This document shows positions 21,633 to 29,865 of a stretch of 64,000 nucleotides of DNA, piece after piece (positions within the stretch are counted from its first letter, which is position 1; each line of letters starts with the position of its first letter). The DNA is from JAWAAW01 sp041484255 (GTDB lineage: Archaea > Nanobdellota > Nanobdellia > Woesearchaeales > ARS49): assembly GCA_041484255.1 (NCBI GenBank), contig JBGPHE010000001.1, positions 1 through 64,000 on the forward strand. The letters are read 5' to 3'. A program made the translations under genes and the position numbers. The notes below the pieces were generated by a model. The model saw nothing but the letters and a program-made list of their open reading frames with translations. It was not told the DNA's origin and made no database searches.

Positions 21633-23414
21633 ATGACAAGCAATCCTATCATCGCGGCGCATTTGAAGAGAACCGGCGGCTATCAGGACGTCAATCCCGT
21701 CATTCTTACATCCGGCGAGATCGGCATCTATTACGTCAACACCGAGAAGCTCATCGAAGACAATGGCGAGTTCATCGACTACGGCGACAATGCCGGCGAT
21801 ATGTACAAACACGCCATCAGCATGATGGACAAGAACAAGAACTTCCGCCAAATCATCGAGATTCTCGCAGACACGGCAAAGACCCTGCTGCCGCACGATA
21901 ACGCGGCCATTTCCGGCGGCCAGCGCCGCGACTGGCTGTTTTCAGCGCCCGTGGCAAAGCTGCTCGGCGTGCCGCACATCTCACTCTACAAGCAGGAAGA
22001 CGGAAAGGAAGACCGCATCGAGGTGCACGCGAACGGCGGAACCCGCCAGCACATCTCCATCAAGGACTTCCACGTGGTCCACGTCGCAGACCTCATCACT
22101 GAGGGCTCGAGCTACTACACTGGCAAGGACGGCAAAGTGAGCGGCTGGCTGCCGATGCTCGCGCAGGCAGGTGCGAAGGTCAAGGACTCGCTCATCGTCG
22201 CGACCCGCCTGCAGGGCGGCGAGGAAATGCTCCGCGAGCGCGGCGTTACCGCGCACACGTTTGTCTCGATCGATGACACGTTCTTGCAGGAGCACTCGAA
22301 CAATCCTGAGCGCGCAGTCGCGTACTTCAAGGATCCGGAGAAGTGGAGCAAGGAATACTTGAGCACGAACGGCGCTCGCGCGCTGGCCAAGAACTTTGAC
22401 CCGTGCGGCAAGAATGTTGACCGCGCCAGCAAGTTCATGTCGCGCTACATCGGTCACCTCCTGGACGTCGGCAAGCTGCACGAGCTCGATGACTTGGTCG
22501 CCGAGCACTACGGTATATCTGCGCGAAAGATTGCCACCGGCGTCACGCGCTACGCAAAGGGCGACACGTTCGCAGACAAGTGGGACCGCGCCGTGCAGGA
22601 AAAGAATTCCAATCTCTGCATCGGTTTGGACCCGGTTGAATACTGGCAGCGCCAGGACAAGACGCTTCCGGAAGGCGCGAACAAGCTCGAATGGTGCCTC
22701 GCATACATTGACAAGGTCGCGGAGTTCGCTGCCGCAGTCAAGCCCAACCGCAAATTCATGGCAGACTTGTCGCGCGAGGACCGCAAGGTGCTGACAGACC
22801 ACATCCGCGCGCGCGGCTTGGTCTCGATTGACGACGAAAAGCTCGCGGACATCGGCGACACGAACGATTCAGGCCTCTACCACACGTGGAACGAAGGCTA
22901 TGACGCCGTGACGTACTCGCCGTTCCCGGGCAACGTGCAGGAAGCAGCAGTGCAGGCGCACAAGCGCGGCCTCGGCCTCATCGGCATGTGCATCATGAGC
23001 AATCCTGAGCACAAGCGGGAGAAGAACAAGTGGGTCGAGGTTGCTGCAGACGAAGAGAGCGAGTACAACTTCACCGACCTTCATCTGATGGAAGGCACCC
23101 AGCACGTCCGCCAGTATGTCCAGCTCGCGAAGGACGCGGCAAAGTACAACTGGGACGGCATCGTCATCGGCGCGCCGAGCAAGAAGAACCACATCACCGA
23201 GGACGAAGTGCGCAGGATCAACCGCTATGTCGGACCGCGGATGAAGGTCCTGATGCCCGGCATCGGCACCCAGCAGGGCGAAGCCCAGCTGATCGTGGAC
23301 ATTTTCGGCTGGAAGAACGTCATCGCGAACGTGGGCTCGGCAGTGATGTATGCCAAGGACCCGGTCAGCGAAGCCGCGAAGTACCGCGACATGCTGAACT
23401 CGCTGAGAAAATAG
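21633..23414 (+). CDS. pyrEF: Fused orotate phosphoribosyltransferase / OMP decarboxylase (UMP synthase)
   Basis: Last two steps of UMP synthesis in one 593-aa chain. The N-terminal part has a phosphoribosyltransferase domain: ISGGQRRDWLFSAPVAKLL and a PRPP-loop-like VADLITEGSS (151-160, with Ala in place of the first acidic residue). A helical linker of about 60 residues joins it to OMP decarboxylase: GLDP (331-334), the Lys in AAVKPN (370), the catalytic D401-x-K403-x2-D406 array (DEKLAD) and the phosphate loop MPGIGTQQGE near the C-terminus. Domain order is that of eukaryotic UMPS, but the chain is about 110 residues longer. A palindromic operator at the start site suggests regulation, perhaps by pyrimidine supply. 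Confidence 0.88.
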   Translation: MTSNPIIAAHLKRTGGYQDVNPVILTSGEIGIYYVNTEKLIEDNGEFIDYGDNAGDMYKHAISMMDKNKNFRQIIEILADTAKTLLPHDNAAISGGQRRDWLFSAPVAKLLGVPHISLYKQEDGKEDRIEVHANGGTRQHISIKDFHVVHVADLITEGSSYYTGKDGKVSGWLPMLAQAGAKVKDSLIVATRLQGGEEMLRERGVTAHTFVSIDDTFLQEHSNNPERAVAYFKDPEKWSKEYLSTNGARALAKNFDPCGKNVDRASKFMSRYIGHLLDVGKLHELDDLVAEHYGISARKIATGVTRYAKGDTFADKWDRAVQEKNSNLCIGLDPVEYWQRQDKTLPEGANKLEWCLAYIDKVAEFAAAVKPNRKFMADLSREDRKVLTDHIRARGLVSIDDEKLADIGDTNDSGLYHTWNEGYDAVTYSPFPGNVQEAAVQAHKRGLGLIGMCIMSNPEHKREKNKWVEVAADEESEYNFTDLHLMEGTQHVRQYVQLAKDAAKYNWDGIVIGAPSKKNHITEDEVRRINRYVGPRMKVLMPGIGTQQGEAQLIVDIFGWKNVIANVGSAVMYAKDPVSEAAKYRDMLNSLRK

Positions 23415-23429
23415 TTTTTTCTTTTATTT
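23415..23429. terminator. T-rich tract between converging genes
   Basis: T-rich run right after the UMP synthase stop, extending into the 3' end of the opposite-strand dehydrogenase gene. Likely a U-tract terminator for the rightward gene. Confidence 0.4.
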
Positions 23430-24389
23430 GACCGTATTCGCCGGCTTGCCGGCGAGGAACGCGTTGATATTGTCGACCGTGGTGTCGAGGATGCGCTGCA
23501 GCGCTTCGCGGCTGTAGAACGCAGAGTGCGGCGTGATGTACGCGCGCGGGTCGCTGAGCAGGATGGAGCACGTCTTGCTGGTCGTTCCTTCTTTGATGTC
23601 GCATTCTTCCTCGAGCACGTCGGTTCCGACGCCGCGCAGGATGCCTTTGTTCAGCCCTTCCACGAGCGCGGCGGTTTCCACGACCGCGCCGCGCGCGGTG
23701 TTGATGACGATTGCTCCTTTCTTGACCTTGGAAATGTTCTTGCGGTTGAGCATGTGGGTTGTTTCAGGCAGCAGCGGAACATGGAACGTGATGACGTCGG
23801 ACTGCGCGAGCAGTTTTTCGAACGGAACGTACTCGATGCCGCATTCCTTGGCCCATTCTTTGTTCGGGAAGGCGTCGTACGCGAGGACTTTCATGCCGAA
23901 GCCTTCGCCGCCGATGTGCGCGACGTTTCTCCCGATCTTTCCTGTGCCGACCACACCGAGCGTCTTGCCGTGGATGTCGGTGCCGAGCAGGCCTTCGAAG
24001 TCAAAGCGGCCTTCGCGCGTGCGCTGCACGCTTTCCACGATGCGGCGCGTGACCGAAAGCAGCAATGCGAACGTGTGCTCGGCGACCGTGTGCTCGCCGT
24101 AGCTGGGCACATTGCACACCGTGATCTTCTTTTTGGCGCAGAACGGCAGGTCGATGTGGTCAAAGCCCGTGCTCATCGTGGTGATGAGCTTGACCTTGGG
24201 CATTTTCGCGATGAGGTCTTTGCCGACTTTGGAATAGATGAACGTGGCAAAGATGTCTGCGGCTTTCGCCTGAGAGACATTCTTGTCCGAGAGCGAGCCG
24301 TCGATGAAGACGAGCGTGTGCTTGGGCAGTTTTTTCTTGACGTAGTCTTCCTGCCACGGCTCCAGCTGGTCGAACGCGATGGTTGCCAT
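23424..24389 (-). CDS. D-isomer-specific 2-hydroxyacid dehydrogenase
   Basis: NAD(P)-dependent reduction of a 2-oxoacid (D-lactate dehydrogenase, glyoxylate or hydroxypyruvate reductase type). 321 aa. The substrate domain has TTMSTGFDHID; the Rossmann domain has GVVGTGKIGRNVA. The catalytic set is the Arg of NTARG, the Glu of DVLEEE and the His of TPHSAFYS. A TATA-like GCTTAAATAC on this strand lies in the end of the upstream gene (leaderless). Closest in pattern to D-lactate dehydrogenases; which 2-oxoacid is used is open. Confidence 0.88.
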   Translation of the reverse strand: MATIAFDQLEPWQEDYVKKKLPKHTLVFIDGSLSDKNVSQAKAADIFATFIYSKVGKDLIAKMPKVKLITTMSTGFDHIDLPFCAKKKITVCNVPSYGEHTVAEHTFALLLSVTRRIVESVQRTREGRFDFEGLLGTDIHGKTLGVVGTGKIGRNVAHIGGEGFGMKVLAYDAFPNKEWAKECGIEYVPFEKLLAQSDVITFHVPLLPETTHMLNRKNISKVKKGAIVINTARGAVVETAALVEGLNKGILRGVGTDVLEEECDIKEGTTSKTCSILLSDPRAYITPHSAFYSREALQRILDTTVDNINAFLAGKPANTVK

Positions 24390-24425
24390 TGCTGCAACGG
24401 AAGAATGCGCGTATTTAAGCGTTTC

Positions 24426-25010
24426 TTACTTCTTCGGCCTGCCGAGAATGTCGTTCACGAGCTTCGTGCGGATGGAGGAGTAGTCCGCAATCTTCTGGTC
24501 GACGCGGTTCAGTTCTATATTGACCGGAATCGCGTAGCCCGAGTGCGCGGCAGTCAGGCTTACATAGCCCTTGAGCTGGATGTAGAATCCGCGCAGCGGG
24601 TGCAGTTCGTCAAGCGAGGAATCGACCAGATTGAGCCGGTCGGTCTTTGCCGTGAGCTGCGAGCGAAGCTGATCGTAATTGGCGACTTTCGCGAATATCC
24701 GGTCAGTCTTGTCCTTTGCGATAAAAGGCATGGAATTCTTGAGCATGCGGTCCATGTCGGTGTGGAACATCGGCTGGTAGGGCGGCGGATCGTAGTGCTC
24801 GATGTCGGCGAACAAGTCCTTGGGCGTGGGCTTTTCCGGCTCGGGCGGCACGATAATCGCGCGAGAAAGCATCAGGTTCGCGCGATCGCGGCTCATGCGC
24901 TCGGTCTCGCGCTGGAACGCGCCGATGAAGTCAAATCCCTCGGCAGAAACGCGGTCTTCGAGGCGCTTGCCATCCAACGGATTGCGCCAGTCGCTGTGTT
25001 TTTCACCCAT
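24426..25010 (-). CDS. Hypothetical 194-aa protein
   Basis: The start is set at the ATG at 25008-25010 (MGEKHSDWRNPL); the frame is open to a TTG at 25064, but a G-rich GTGAGTGGG stands before the ATG. Soluble, charged, Pro-rich middle (PPEPEKPTPKDLF) and a beta-rich C-terminal part (GFYIQLKGYVSL ... IPVNIELNRVDQ). TATA-like GTTTAAAG lies about 60 nt upstream. No family recognised. Confidence 0.5.
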   Translation of the reverse strand: MGEKHSDWRNPLDGKRLEDRVSAEGFDFIGAFQRETERMSRDRANLMLSRAIIVPPEPEKPTPKDLFADIEHYDPPPYQPMFHTDMDRMLKNSMPFIAKDKTDRIFAKVANYDQLRSQLTAKTDRLNLVDSSLDELHPLRGFYIQLKGYVSLTAAHSGYAIPVNIELNRVDQKIADYSSIRTKLVNDILGRPKK

Positions 25011-25119
25011 GTTGTCCCACTCACTCACCGTGCAGGCCCGCACGAATGGAAAAAGAGTGGGCAAAAATGGCTTTAAACATTATGACACATTATCCCATGA
25101 AGACTGCATTTACTCCTCA

Positions 25120-25139
25120 TTTGTGTCAAATGTGACAAA
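25120..25139. promoter_or_regulatory. Imperfect inverted repeat upstream of ACT-domain gene
   Basis: TTTGT and ACAAA arms flank a near-symmetrical centre (TTTGTGTCAAATGTGACAAA), 9 bp before the TATA AGTATATATAG (25148-25158). The placement suits an operator for the ACT-domain gene or the leftward neighbour; two centre pairs do not match. Confidence 0.3.
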
Positions 25140-25201
25140 TGACGAAAAGTATATATAGCACAATTCCTCACCGAATGCACAGCGATTGGGGGTGTACAGT
25201 G

Positions 25202-25846
25202 ATGCAGAAACCAAACATCAACCAGACCGTCTGGAAAATCCTCGCGAGCGACCTCGCCGTGCAGAAAGGATTCAGCAAGAAAATCATCAACACGCGCGCG
25301 CTCGCCAAGCACATTCTGAAAACGTACGAGTTGCCGGCATCGCTGGACTCGATCATCTCCGCAATCCGCAGATTCCAGGGAGCGGACCACTTCGAGGAGA
25401 ACGAGAAAGACCTGCTCCACATTTTCCGCGACGCGGTCGTGAGCACCAAGAACAATGTCGCGTGCATCACGCTCGGCATCCGCTCGATGGACCTGTTCAA
25501 CAAGATCTGCCGCGCAGGCGACCACCTCATCCCGTTCAAGGTCACGACCGGCAGCGAGGAAATCAAGGTCTTGGTGGAACAGCCGCACCTCGACGAAGTC
25601 AAGGCGTGGTTTGACAAGAAGGACGTCATCGATATCGACAAAGACCTGAGCGAACTGCTCGTCGTGGTGTCGGACAAGTCCGTGCACACCAAGGGCGTGC
25701 TTTCGCGCATCGCGAACGAGCTGTCGCTCGCGAACATCAACATCCACGAGCTCATCATGTGCCCGCCCGAGTTCGTCCTGTACGTCAAGGAGAAGGACAT
25801 CGTCAAGGCGCACGAGGCCATCCTGAAGCTGTGCGAAGAGCGCTGA
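25202..25846 (+). CDS. ACT-domain regulatory protein
   Basis: 214 aa from the ATG at 25202, set by GGGGGTG 8 nt upstream and the TATA at 25148-25158. The N-terminal half (1-135) is a helical domain, possibly a DNA-binding helix-turn-helix (TRALAKHILKTYELPASLDSIISAIRR). The C-terminal half is an ACT fold: LLVVVSDKSVHTKGVLSRIANELSLANINIHEL, then FVLYVKEKDIVKAHEAILKL. ACT domains bind amino acids, so an amino-acid-responsive regulator is likely, but the ligand is unknown. Confidence 0.7.
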   Translation: MQKPNINQTVWKILASDLAVQKGFSKKIINTRALAKHILKTYELPASLDSIISAIRRFQGADHFEENEKDLLHIFRDAVVSTKNNVACITLGIRSMDLFNKICRAGDHLIPFKVTTGSEEIKVLVEQPHLDEVKAWFDKKDVIDIDKDLSELLVVVSDKSVHTKGVLSRIANELSLANINIHELIMCPPEFVLYVKEKDIVKAHEAILKLCEER

Positions 25847-25880
25847 TTCTTTTCTTCAGGAGTAGTAACAAAGATTATTA

Positions 25881-25894
25881 GAGCGCAAGCGCTC
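25881..25894. promoter_or_regulatory. Inverted repeat GAGCGC-AA-GCGCTC at GAPDH promoter
   Basis: A perfect 6-2-6 inverted repeat between the TATA-like AGATTATTAG (25872-25881) and the ATG at 25906, where the leaderless transcript would start about 10 nt later. Likely operator for glycolytic control. Confidence 0.5.
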
Positions 25895-25905
25895 GACGGA
25901 AGCAT

Positions 25906-26898
25906 ATGACCATCCGCGTCGCCATCAATGGCTTCGGCCGCATCGGCAGGCAGGTGCTTCAGGCAGGGCTGCACGACCCCAAGATCGAGTGGGTCGCGGT
26001 CAATGACCTCACCGACACCAAGACGCTCGCATACTTGCTCAAGCACGACTCGGTCTATGGCATGTCGCCGAACAAAATCGTCGCGAAAGATAAGAGCATC
26101 GTGATTGACGGCACCGAAGTCAAGGTCTTCGCGGAAAAAGATCCCGCTGCATTGCCGTGGGGCAAGCTCGACGTCGATGTCGTCGTGGAAAGCACTGGCT
26201 TTTTCACCAACAGAGAAGGCGCAGAATTGCACTTGAAGGCAGGCGCGGGCAAAGTGTTCATCTCTGCGCCGGCAAAGAATCCCGACATCACGGTCGTCAA
26301 GGGCGTGAACGAGCATATGTACAACAAGAAGAAGCACAACATCATCAGCAATGGCAGTTGCACGACCAACTGCATCGCGTTGCTGTTCAAAGTCCTCAAT
26401 GACAATTTCACGGTCGAGCGCGGATTTTTGCAGACCGTGCACGCGTACACGGCGACGCAGAAGCTTGTCGATACTCCTGATGCAAAAGACTGGAGACGCG
26501 GACGAGCGGCAGCGGTCAACATGGTTCCGACGTCGACAGGCGCGGCAACGACCGTAGAAGAAGTCATTCCTGAACTGAAAGGCAAGCTCAATGGCATCGC
26601 AGTCCGTGTTCCGGTCGTCTGCGGCAGCTTTGGCTCGGTATTTGCCCAGCTCAAGAAGCCCGCGACCGTGGAAAAAATCAACTGGCTGTTCAAGGAAGTG
26701 AGCAAGTATCACTTGAAGGGCATCCTGGAATACAGCGAGGACGCATTGGTCAGCACAGACATTCTCAAGAACCCGCACTCGTGCGTCTTTGACTCGGCGA
26801 TGACGCAGGTCATCGGCAACATGGTCACGGCAAGCGGCTGGTATGACAACGAGTGGGGCTTCTCGAACCGCATGATTGACATGCTCAAGCTGTTGTGA
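25906..26898 (+). CDS. gap: Glyceraldehyde-3-phosphate dehydrogenase, bacterial (class I) type
   Basis: Oxidises glyceraldehyde-3-phosphate to 1,3-bisphosphoglycerate. 330 aa, the length of the bacterial/eukaryal enzyme rather than archaeal class II. NAD-binding INGFGRIGRQV at 8-18; catalytic Cys152 in SNGSCTTNC; catalytic His in TVHAYTATQ; C-terminal ASGWYDNEWGFSNR. NDLTD near 33-37 fits NAD preference. Followed by pgk 40 nt downstream with its own TATA. Class I GAPDH in an archaeon points to old gene transfer, common in DPANN and haloarchaea. Confidence 0.95.
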   Translation: MTIRVAINGFGRIGRQVLQAGLHDPKIEWVAVNDLTDTKTLAYLLKHDSVYGMSPNKIVAKDKSIVIDGTEVKVFAEKDPAALPWGKLDVDVVVESTGFFTNREGAELHLKAGAGKVFISAPAKNPDITVVKGVNEHMYNKKKHNIISNGSCTTNCIALLFKVLNDNFTVERGFLQTVHAYTATQKLVDTPDAKDWRRGRAAAVNMVPTSTGAATTVEEVIPELKGKLNGIAVRVPVVCGSFGSVFAQLKKPATVEKINWLFKEVSKYHLKGILEYSEDALVSTDILKNPHSCVFDSAMTQVIGNMVTASGWYDNEWGFSNRMIDMLKLL

Positions 26899-26938
26899 GT
26901 TCACAAATCTTAAATAGCCATAGTTCTCGTGCAAATGT

Positions 26939-28138
26939 ATGCCTGCCTTCGCGTCGCTGAAAGAGTTGCCGATTCGCGAAGGCAAGCGTGTTCTTGTGCG
27001 CGCTGATTTGAACGTTCCGCTGGACAAGCAGGGCAACATCACAGACGACACGCGCATCCGCGAGTCCTTGCCGACGATTCAATTCCTTCTGAAAAAGAAA
27101 GCGATTGTGCTCCTCTTGTCGCATCTCGGCCGTCCGGAAGGCGTGGACGAGCATTTGCGCATGGACGCGGTCGCTGCGCGGCTGAGCAAGCTGCTGAAAC
27201 AGCCGGTGCTGAAACTTGAGGACTGCATCGGCGCAGAAGTAGATGAAGAAATCGGCGAGATGCGCTCAGGCGAGGTCATGATGCTCGAAAACGTTCGCTT
27301 CCACCCTGAAGAAGAGGCGAACGACGACGCGTTTGCGCGCTCATTTGCAGAAATTGCGGATTTTTACGTTGATGATGCGTTCGGCAGCTGCCATCGCGCG
27401 CACGCGAGCGTTGTCGGCGTGCCGCAGTACCTGCCGAGCGCTGCGGGATTCCTGCTCGAGAAGGAAATCGCGATGCTGAGCAAGGCAGTGTCGCCGAAAA
27501 AACCGTTCGTGGTCGTGCTGGGCGGCGCGAAAGTGAGCGACAAGATCGGCGTGATTGAGAATCTCGCCAAAAAGGCAGACCAAGTCTTGATCGGCGGCGC
27601 GATGATGTTCACGTTCCTGAAAGCGCAGGGCAAAAATGTCGGCAGCAGCAGGTTCGAGAGCGACAAAGTCGCGCTCGCGAAGAAATTGCTTGCGAAGTTC
27701 AAGGGCAAAATCATGCTTCCTGAGGACGTGGTCGTCGCAAAGAAGGCAGATGCCAAGTCAGCGACCAAGATTGTCGCGAGCAACAGCATTCCCGCGGGCT
27801 GGATGGGCTTGGACATCGGCCCGAAGACCGTCAAAAGCTACACGATCTCGCTCAAGAAGGCAAAAACAGTGTTCTGGAACGGCCCGATGGGTATGTTTGA
27901 GCTCGCGCCGTTCGCAAAAGGCACAAAAGCCATCGCGCTCGCCGTCGGCAAGCTCAACGCAACAACAATCGTCGGTGGCGGCGACAGCGCGGCAGCCGTT
28001 CAGGAATGGAAGCTCGCGAACAAGTTTTCGCACGTCTCCACTGGCGGCGGAGCATCGCTGGAATTCCTGGAAGGAAAGACATTGCCAGGCATTGCCGCGT
28101 TAGAAGCGAGCGCAAAGCGATTCGGTCTTAGAAAGTAA
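26939..28138 (+). CDS. pgk: Phosphoglycerate kinase
   Basis: Makes ATP from 1,3-bisphosphoglycerate. 399 aa. Substrate-binding RADLNVPLD, SHLGRPEG and ENVRFHPEE; hinge and nucleotide motifs VLGGAKVSDKIGV, FWNGPMGMFE and GGGDSAAAV; C-terminal STGGGASLEFLEG. Several of these read like the bacterial enzyme. TATA TCTTAAATAG at 26908-26917 (leaderless). Its last 11 bases overlap the 3' end of the opposite-strand coiled-coil gene. Confidence 0.96.
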   Translation: MPAFASLKELPIREGKRVLVRADLNVPLDKQGNITDDTRIRESLPTIQFLLKKKAIVLLLSHLGRPEGVDEHLRMDAVAARLSKLLKQPVLKLEDCIGAEVDEEIGEMRSGEVMMLENVRFHPEEEANDDAFARSFAEIADFYVDDAFGSCHRAHASVVGVPQYLPSAAGFLLEKEIAMLSKAVSPKKPFVVVLGGAKVSDKIGVIENLAKKADQVLIGGAMMFTFLKAQGKNVGSSRFESDKVALAKKLLAKFKGKIMLPEDVVVAKKADAKSATKIVASNSIPAGWMGLDIGPKTVKSYTISLKKAKTVFWNGPMGMFELAPFAKGTKAIALAVGKLNATTIVGGGDSAAAVQEWKLANKFSHVSTGGGASLEFLEGKTLPGIAALEASAKRFGLRK

Positions 28139-29384
28139 CCGTCACCGATGTTCCTGTCGCGCCTTTCAGTTTCTCTTCGAGCGCTTTCTTGAGCGATTCC
28201 ACATTGATGCGCTCTATATCTTTCTTCAATTGCGCGCTGCGCTGCTCATTGAGCTGGGCATTGCGTCGCGTTTCCTCACGAAGCCGCTGGATGCGCGCAA
28301 GTGTCTTGGACGCTTCGCACGCTTCAACGGCAAGCTGGGCGTCTTTCTCTGCCTTTGCAACCTGGCCGTACTCGCGCATCCAGATGCCGAGATAGCTCTT
28401 GGTCAGAATCGCCATTGCCTCGTTCACCTGCGATTTCTTGTCGCCGAGCGCGAGGCGATCGAACGTGAGAAGCCGCTCGATGTCCGACAGCACTTCAAGC
28501 AAGTCGAGGTGCAGGTCTTCGGTGAGCGTCTTGACCGGGTCGCGGAGATACTTTTCGACGAGCGTGACGTGGCGCGTGGCCATGCGGTAGAATTTTCTGA
28601 GCGCGGGCTCGAGCAGGATGAACACATTGCGGACTTTTTGCTCGTGCGACTGGACGCGTTTCTGCGCTTCTGCGACTTTGCCGAGCGCTTCTTGTCGGAG
28701 AGCGTCTTTCAGCAGGCGTTCTTCTTCGGTGGCAAGGGCCTTGACCGAGTGCGCGGCTTCGGCGGTCTGTTTTTCCAGATCCGCGCGCTCGCGCTGCAGT
28801 CCGATGAACTGCTGCCGGCGGATGGCGATGAGCGCGATGTCGCGGCGTGCCGCTTCGTACACGACAGGGTTTGCTTGCGCGTGCAATGCCTTGAGCGCGA
28901 TGATTTCCTGCTCCATTTGCGCGAGCAACGATGTTATTTCCTTGCTTTCGTGGGAAAAGAACTCTTGCAGAATCTGGAACGGGCGCAGGATGCCTTGGGT
29001 GAATTCCGCGGCGTCCTTGTGGTGCTGGTCAAAGAACGCGCCGAGCTGTTCGGTCGCGTTGGGAACAACGAGCTTGTCGAGATAGGTCGTGACCCTGCGC
29101 GAGTATTCCTCGCGGTTTCCCTGCATGAAGTCCTTGGCACGCTCAGGAATGTCAGGATTGAGCAGCTGAGCGGACTGCAAGACTGAGACTTTCTCGCGCA
29201 CGGTCGCGGCAAATTGGTCGATGCGCATGCGCGTCGCGGCCAATTGCTCGACGATGCGCGCGTTCAGCGGCGAACGGCTCTGCCGCAGCCAATCCTCAAG
29301 CTCGGCGAGCGGCACGGTCGCGACGCTCTGCGCTTCGGCGCGCGGCTTTCCGCCTCCGAACAGCGCCTTCAACAGCTTCAGCAT
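28128..29384 (-). CDS. Long coiled-coil protein of unknown function
   Basis: 418 aa from the ATG at 29384, supported by a TATA (complement of 29408-29418) about 28 nt upstream; the frame stays open to 29549 but across the promoter. The protein is nearly all helix with long charged stretches (about 160-270 and 340-400). The N-terminus MLKLLKALFGGGKPRAEA is amphipathic and may touch the membrane. No catalytic motif. Could be a structural or chromosome-associated protein; no family recognised. Confidence 0.65.
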   Translation of the reverse strand: MLKLLKALFGGGKPRAEAQSVATVPLAELEDWLRQSRSPLNARIVEQLAATRMRIDQFAATVREKVSVLQSAQLLNPDIPERAKDFMQGNREEYSRRVTTYLDKLVVPNATEQLGAFFDQHHKDAAEFTQGILRPFQILQEFFSHESKEITSLLAQMEQEIIALKALHAQANPVVYEAARRDIALIAIRRQQFIGLQRERADLEKQTAEAAHSVKALATEEERLLKDALRQEALGKVAEAQKRVQSHEQKVRNVFILLEPALRKFYRMATRHVTLVEKYLRDPVKTLTEDLHLDLLEVLSDIERLLTFDRLALGDKKSQVNEAMAILTKSYLGIWMREYGQVAKAEKDAQLAVEACEASKTLARIQRLREETRRNAQLNEQRSAQLKKDIERINVESLKKALEEKLKGATGTSVTVTF

Positions 29385-29407
29385 ATGCACGGCAGAATGG
29401 CGAAAGG

Positions 29408-29418
29408 TTTTTATAGGT
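29408..29418. promoter_or_regulatory. Shared two-way TATA element (coiled-coil gene / rnp4)
   Basis: TTTTTATAGGT reads as a TATA box rightward and, on the complement, as ACCTATAAAAA leftward. It is placed about 25 nt from the GTG at 29438 and from the ATG at 29384, so one element may drive both genes without leaders. Confidence 0.5.
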
Positions 29419-29437
29419 TCGTGACAGGCAGAAGGTA

Positions 29438-29752
29438 GTGAAAAAGGGGGAGTACGCAAAAGCGAAACAGCAGCAGCGCCAGAGCGCTCTCCAGCAAATT
29501 CACGTATTGTTCGACGCCGCGGCGCTGGCGTTCCCGTCCGATGCAGCAAAAGCAGACGCGATGGTGGCGAAAGCGCACAAATTGATGCAGCGGAGCAAGG
29601 TGAAGCTGCCTGTTCTGCTCAAAAAACGCTTTTGCAAGGAGTGCAAGGCGCTTTGGGTGCCCGGAAACACGGTGCGCGTGCGGCTGACCAAGGGAAGGCT
29701 CGTGTACACCTGCCTGAAATGCAAGCGTATCCAGCGCATGCCACTCAGATAG
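29438..29752 (+). CDS. rnp4: RNase P protein subunit Rpr2/Rpp21 (RNP4)
   Basis: Zinc-ribbon subunit of the archaeal RNase P that trims tRNA 5' ends. 104 aa from a GTG. Two N-terminal helices (about 5-55) followed by the ribbon: C66-x2-C69 (CKEC) and C92-x2-C95 (CLKC), with ALWVPGNTVRVRLTKGRLVYTC between, as in Rpp21. Basic C-terminus. The GTG start follows from the TATA at 29408-29418. Confidence 0.85.
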   Translation: MKKGEYAKAKQQQRQSALQQIHVLFDAAALAFPSDAAKADAMVAKAHKLMQRSKVKLPVLLKKRFCKECKALWVPGNTVRVRLTKGRLVYTCLKCKRIQRMPLR

Positions 29753-29758
29753 CCATTC

Positions 29759-29775
29759 TGTTAACCTATTTAACA
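29759..29775. promoter_or_regulatory. Operator copy 1: TGTTA-N7-TAACA
   Basis: TGTTAACCTATTTAACA, 34 bp before the TATA (29809-29818) of the surface operon. Same half-sites and spacing as copy 2 at 29825-29841; the two are 66 bp apart, close to six helical turns. Confidence 0.55.
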
Positions 29776-29808
29776 AAAGAGCCTTTTCGTTCAAGGTAAC
29801 ACCACAAA

Positions 29809-29843
29809 CCTTATATACCTCTAATGTTAGTCTAACTAACATT
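29809..29843 (+). promoter_or_regulatory. Promoter and operator copy 2 of the surface-protein operon
   Basis: TATA CCTTATATAC at 29809-29818, followed by a perfect inverted repeat with 9-bp arms AATGTTAGT / ACTAACATT around CTA (29823-29843), covering the expected start site. It contains the same TGTTA-N7-TAACA as copy 1. A GGGGA at 29853-29857 then precedes the GTG at 29866. Confidence 0.65.
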
Positions 29844-29865
29844 CGCATCGTCGGGGACAACAAGA

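Noticed and set aside
23526..25076. A 516-codon forward frame opposite the dehydrogenase and its neighbour
   Set aside because: It spans two real reverse genes and their junction and has no recognisable domain.
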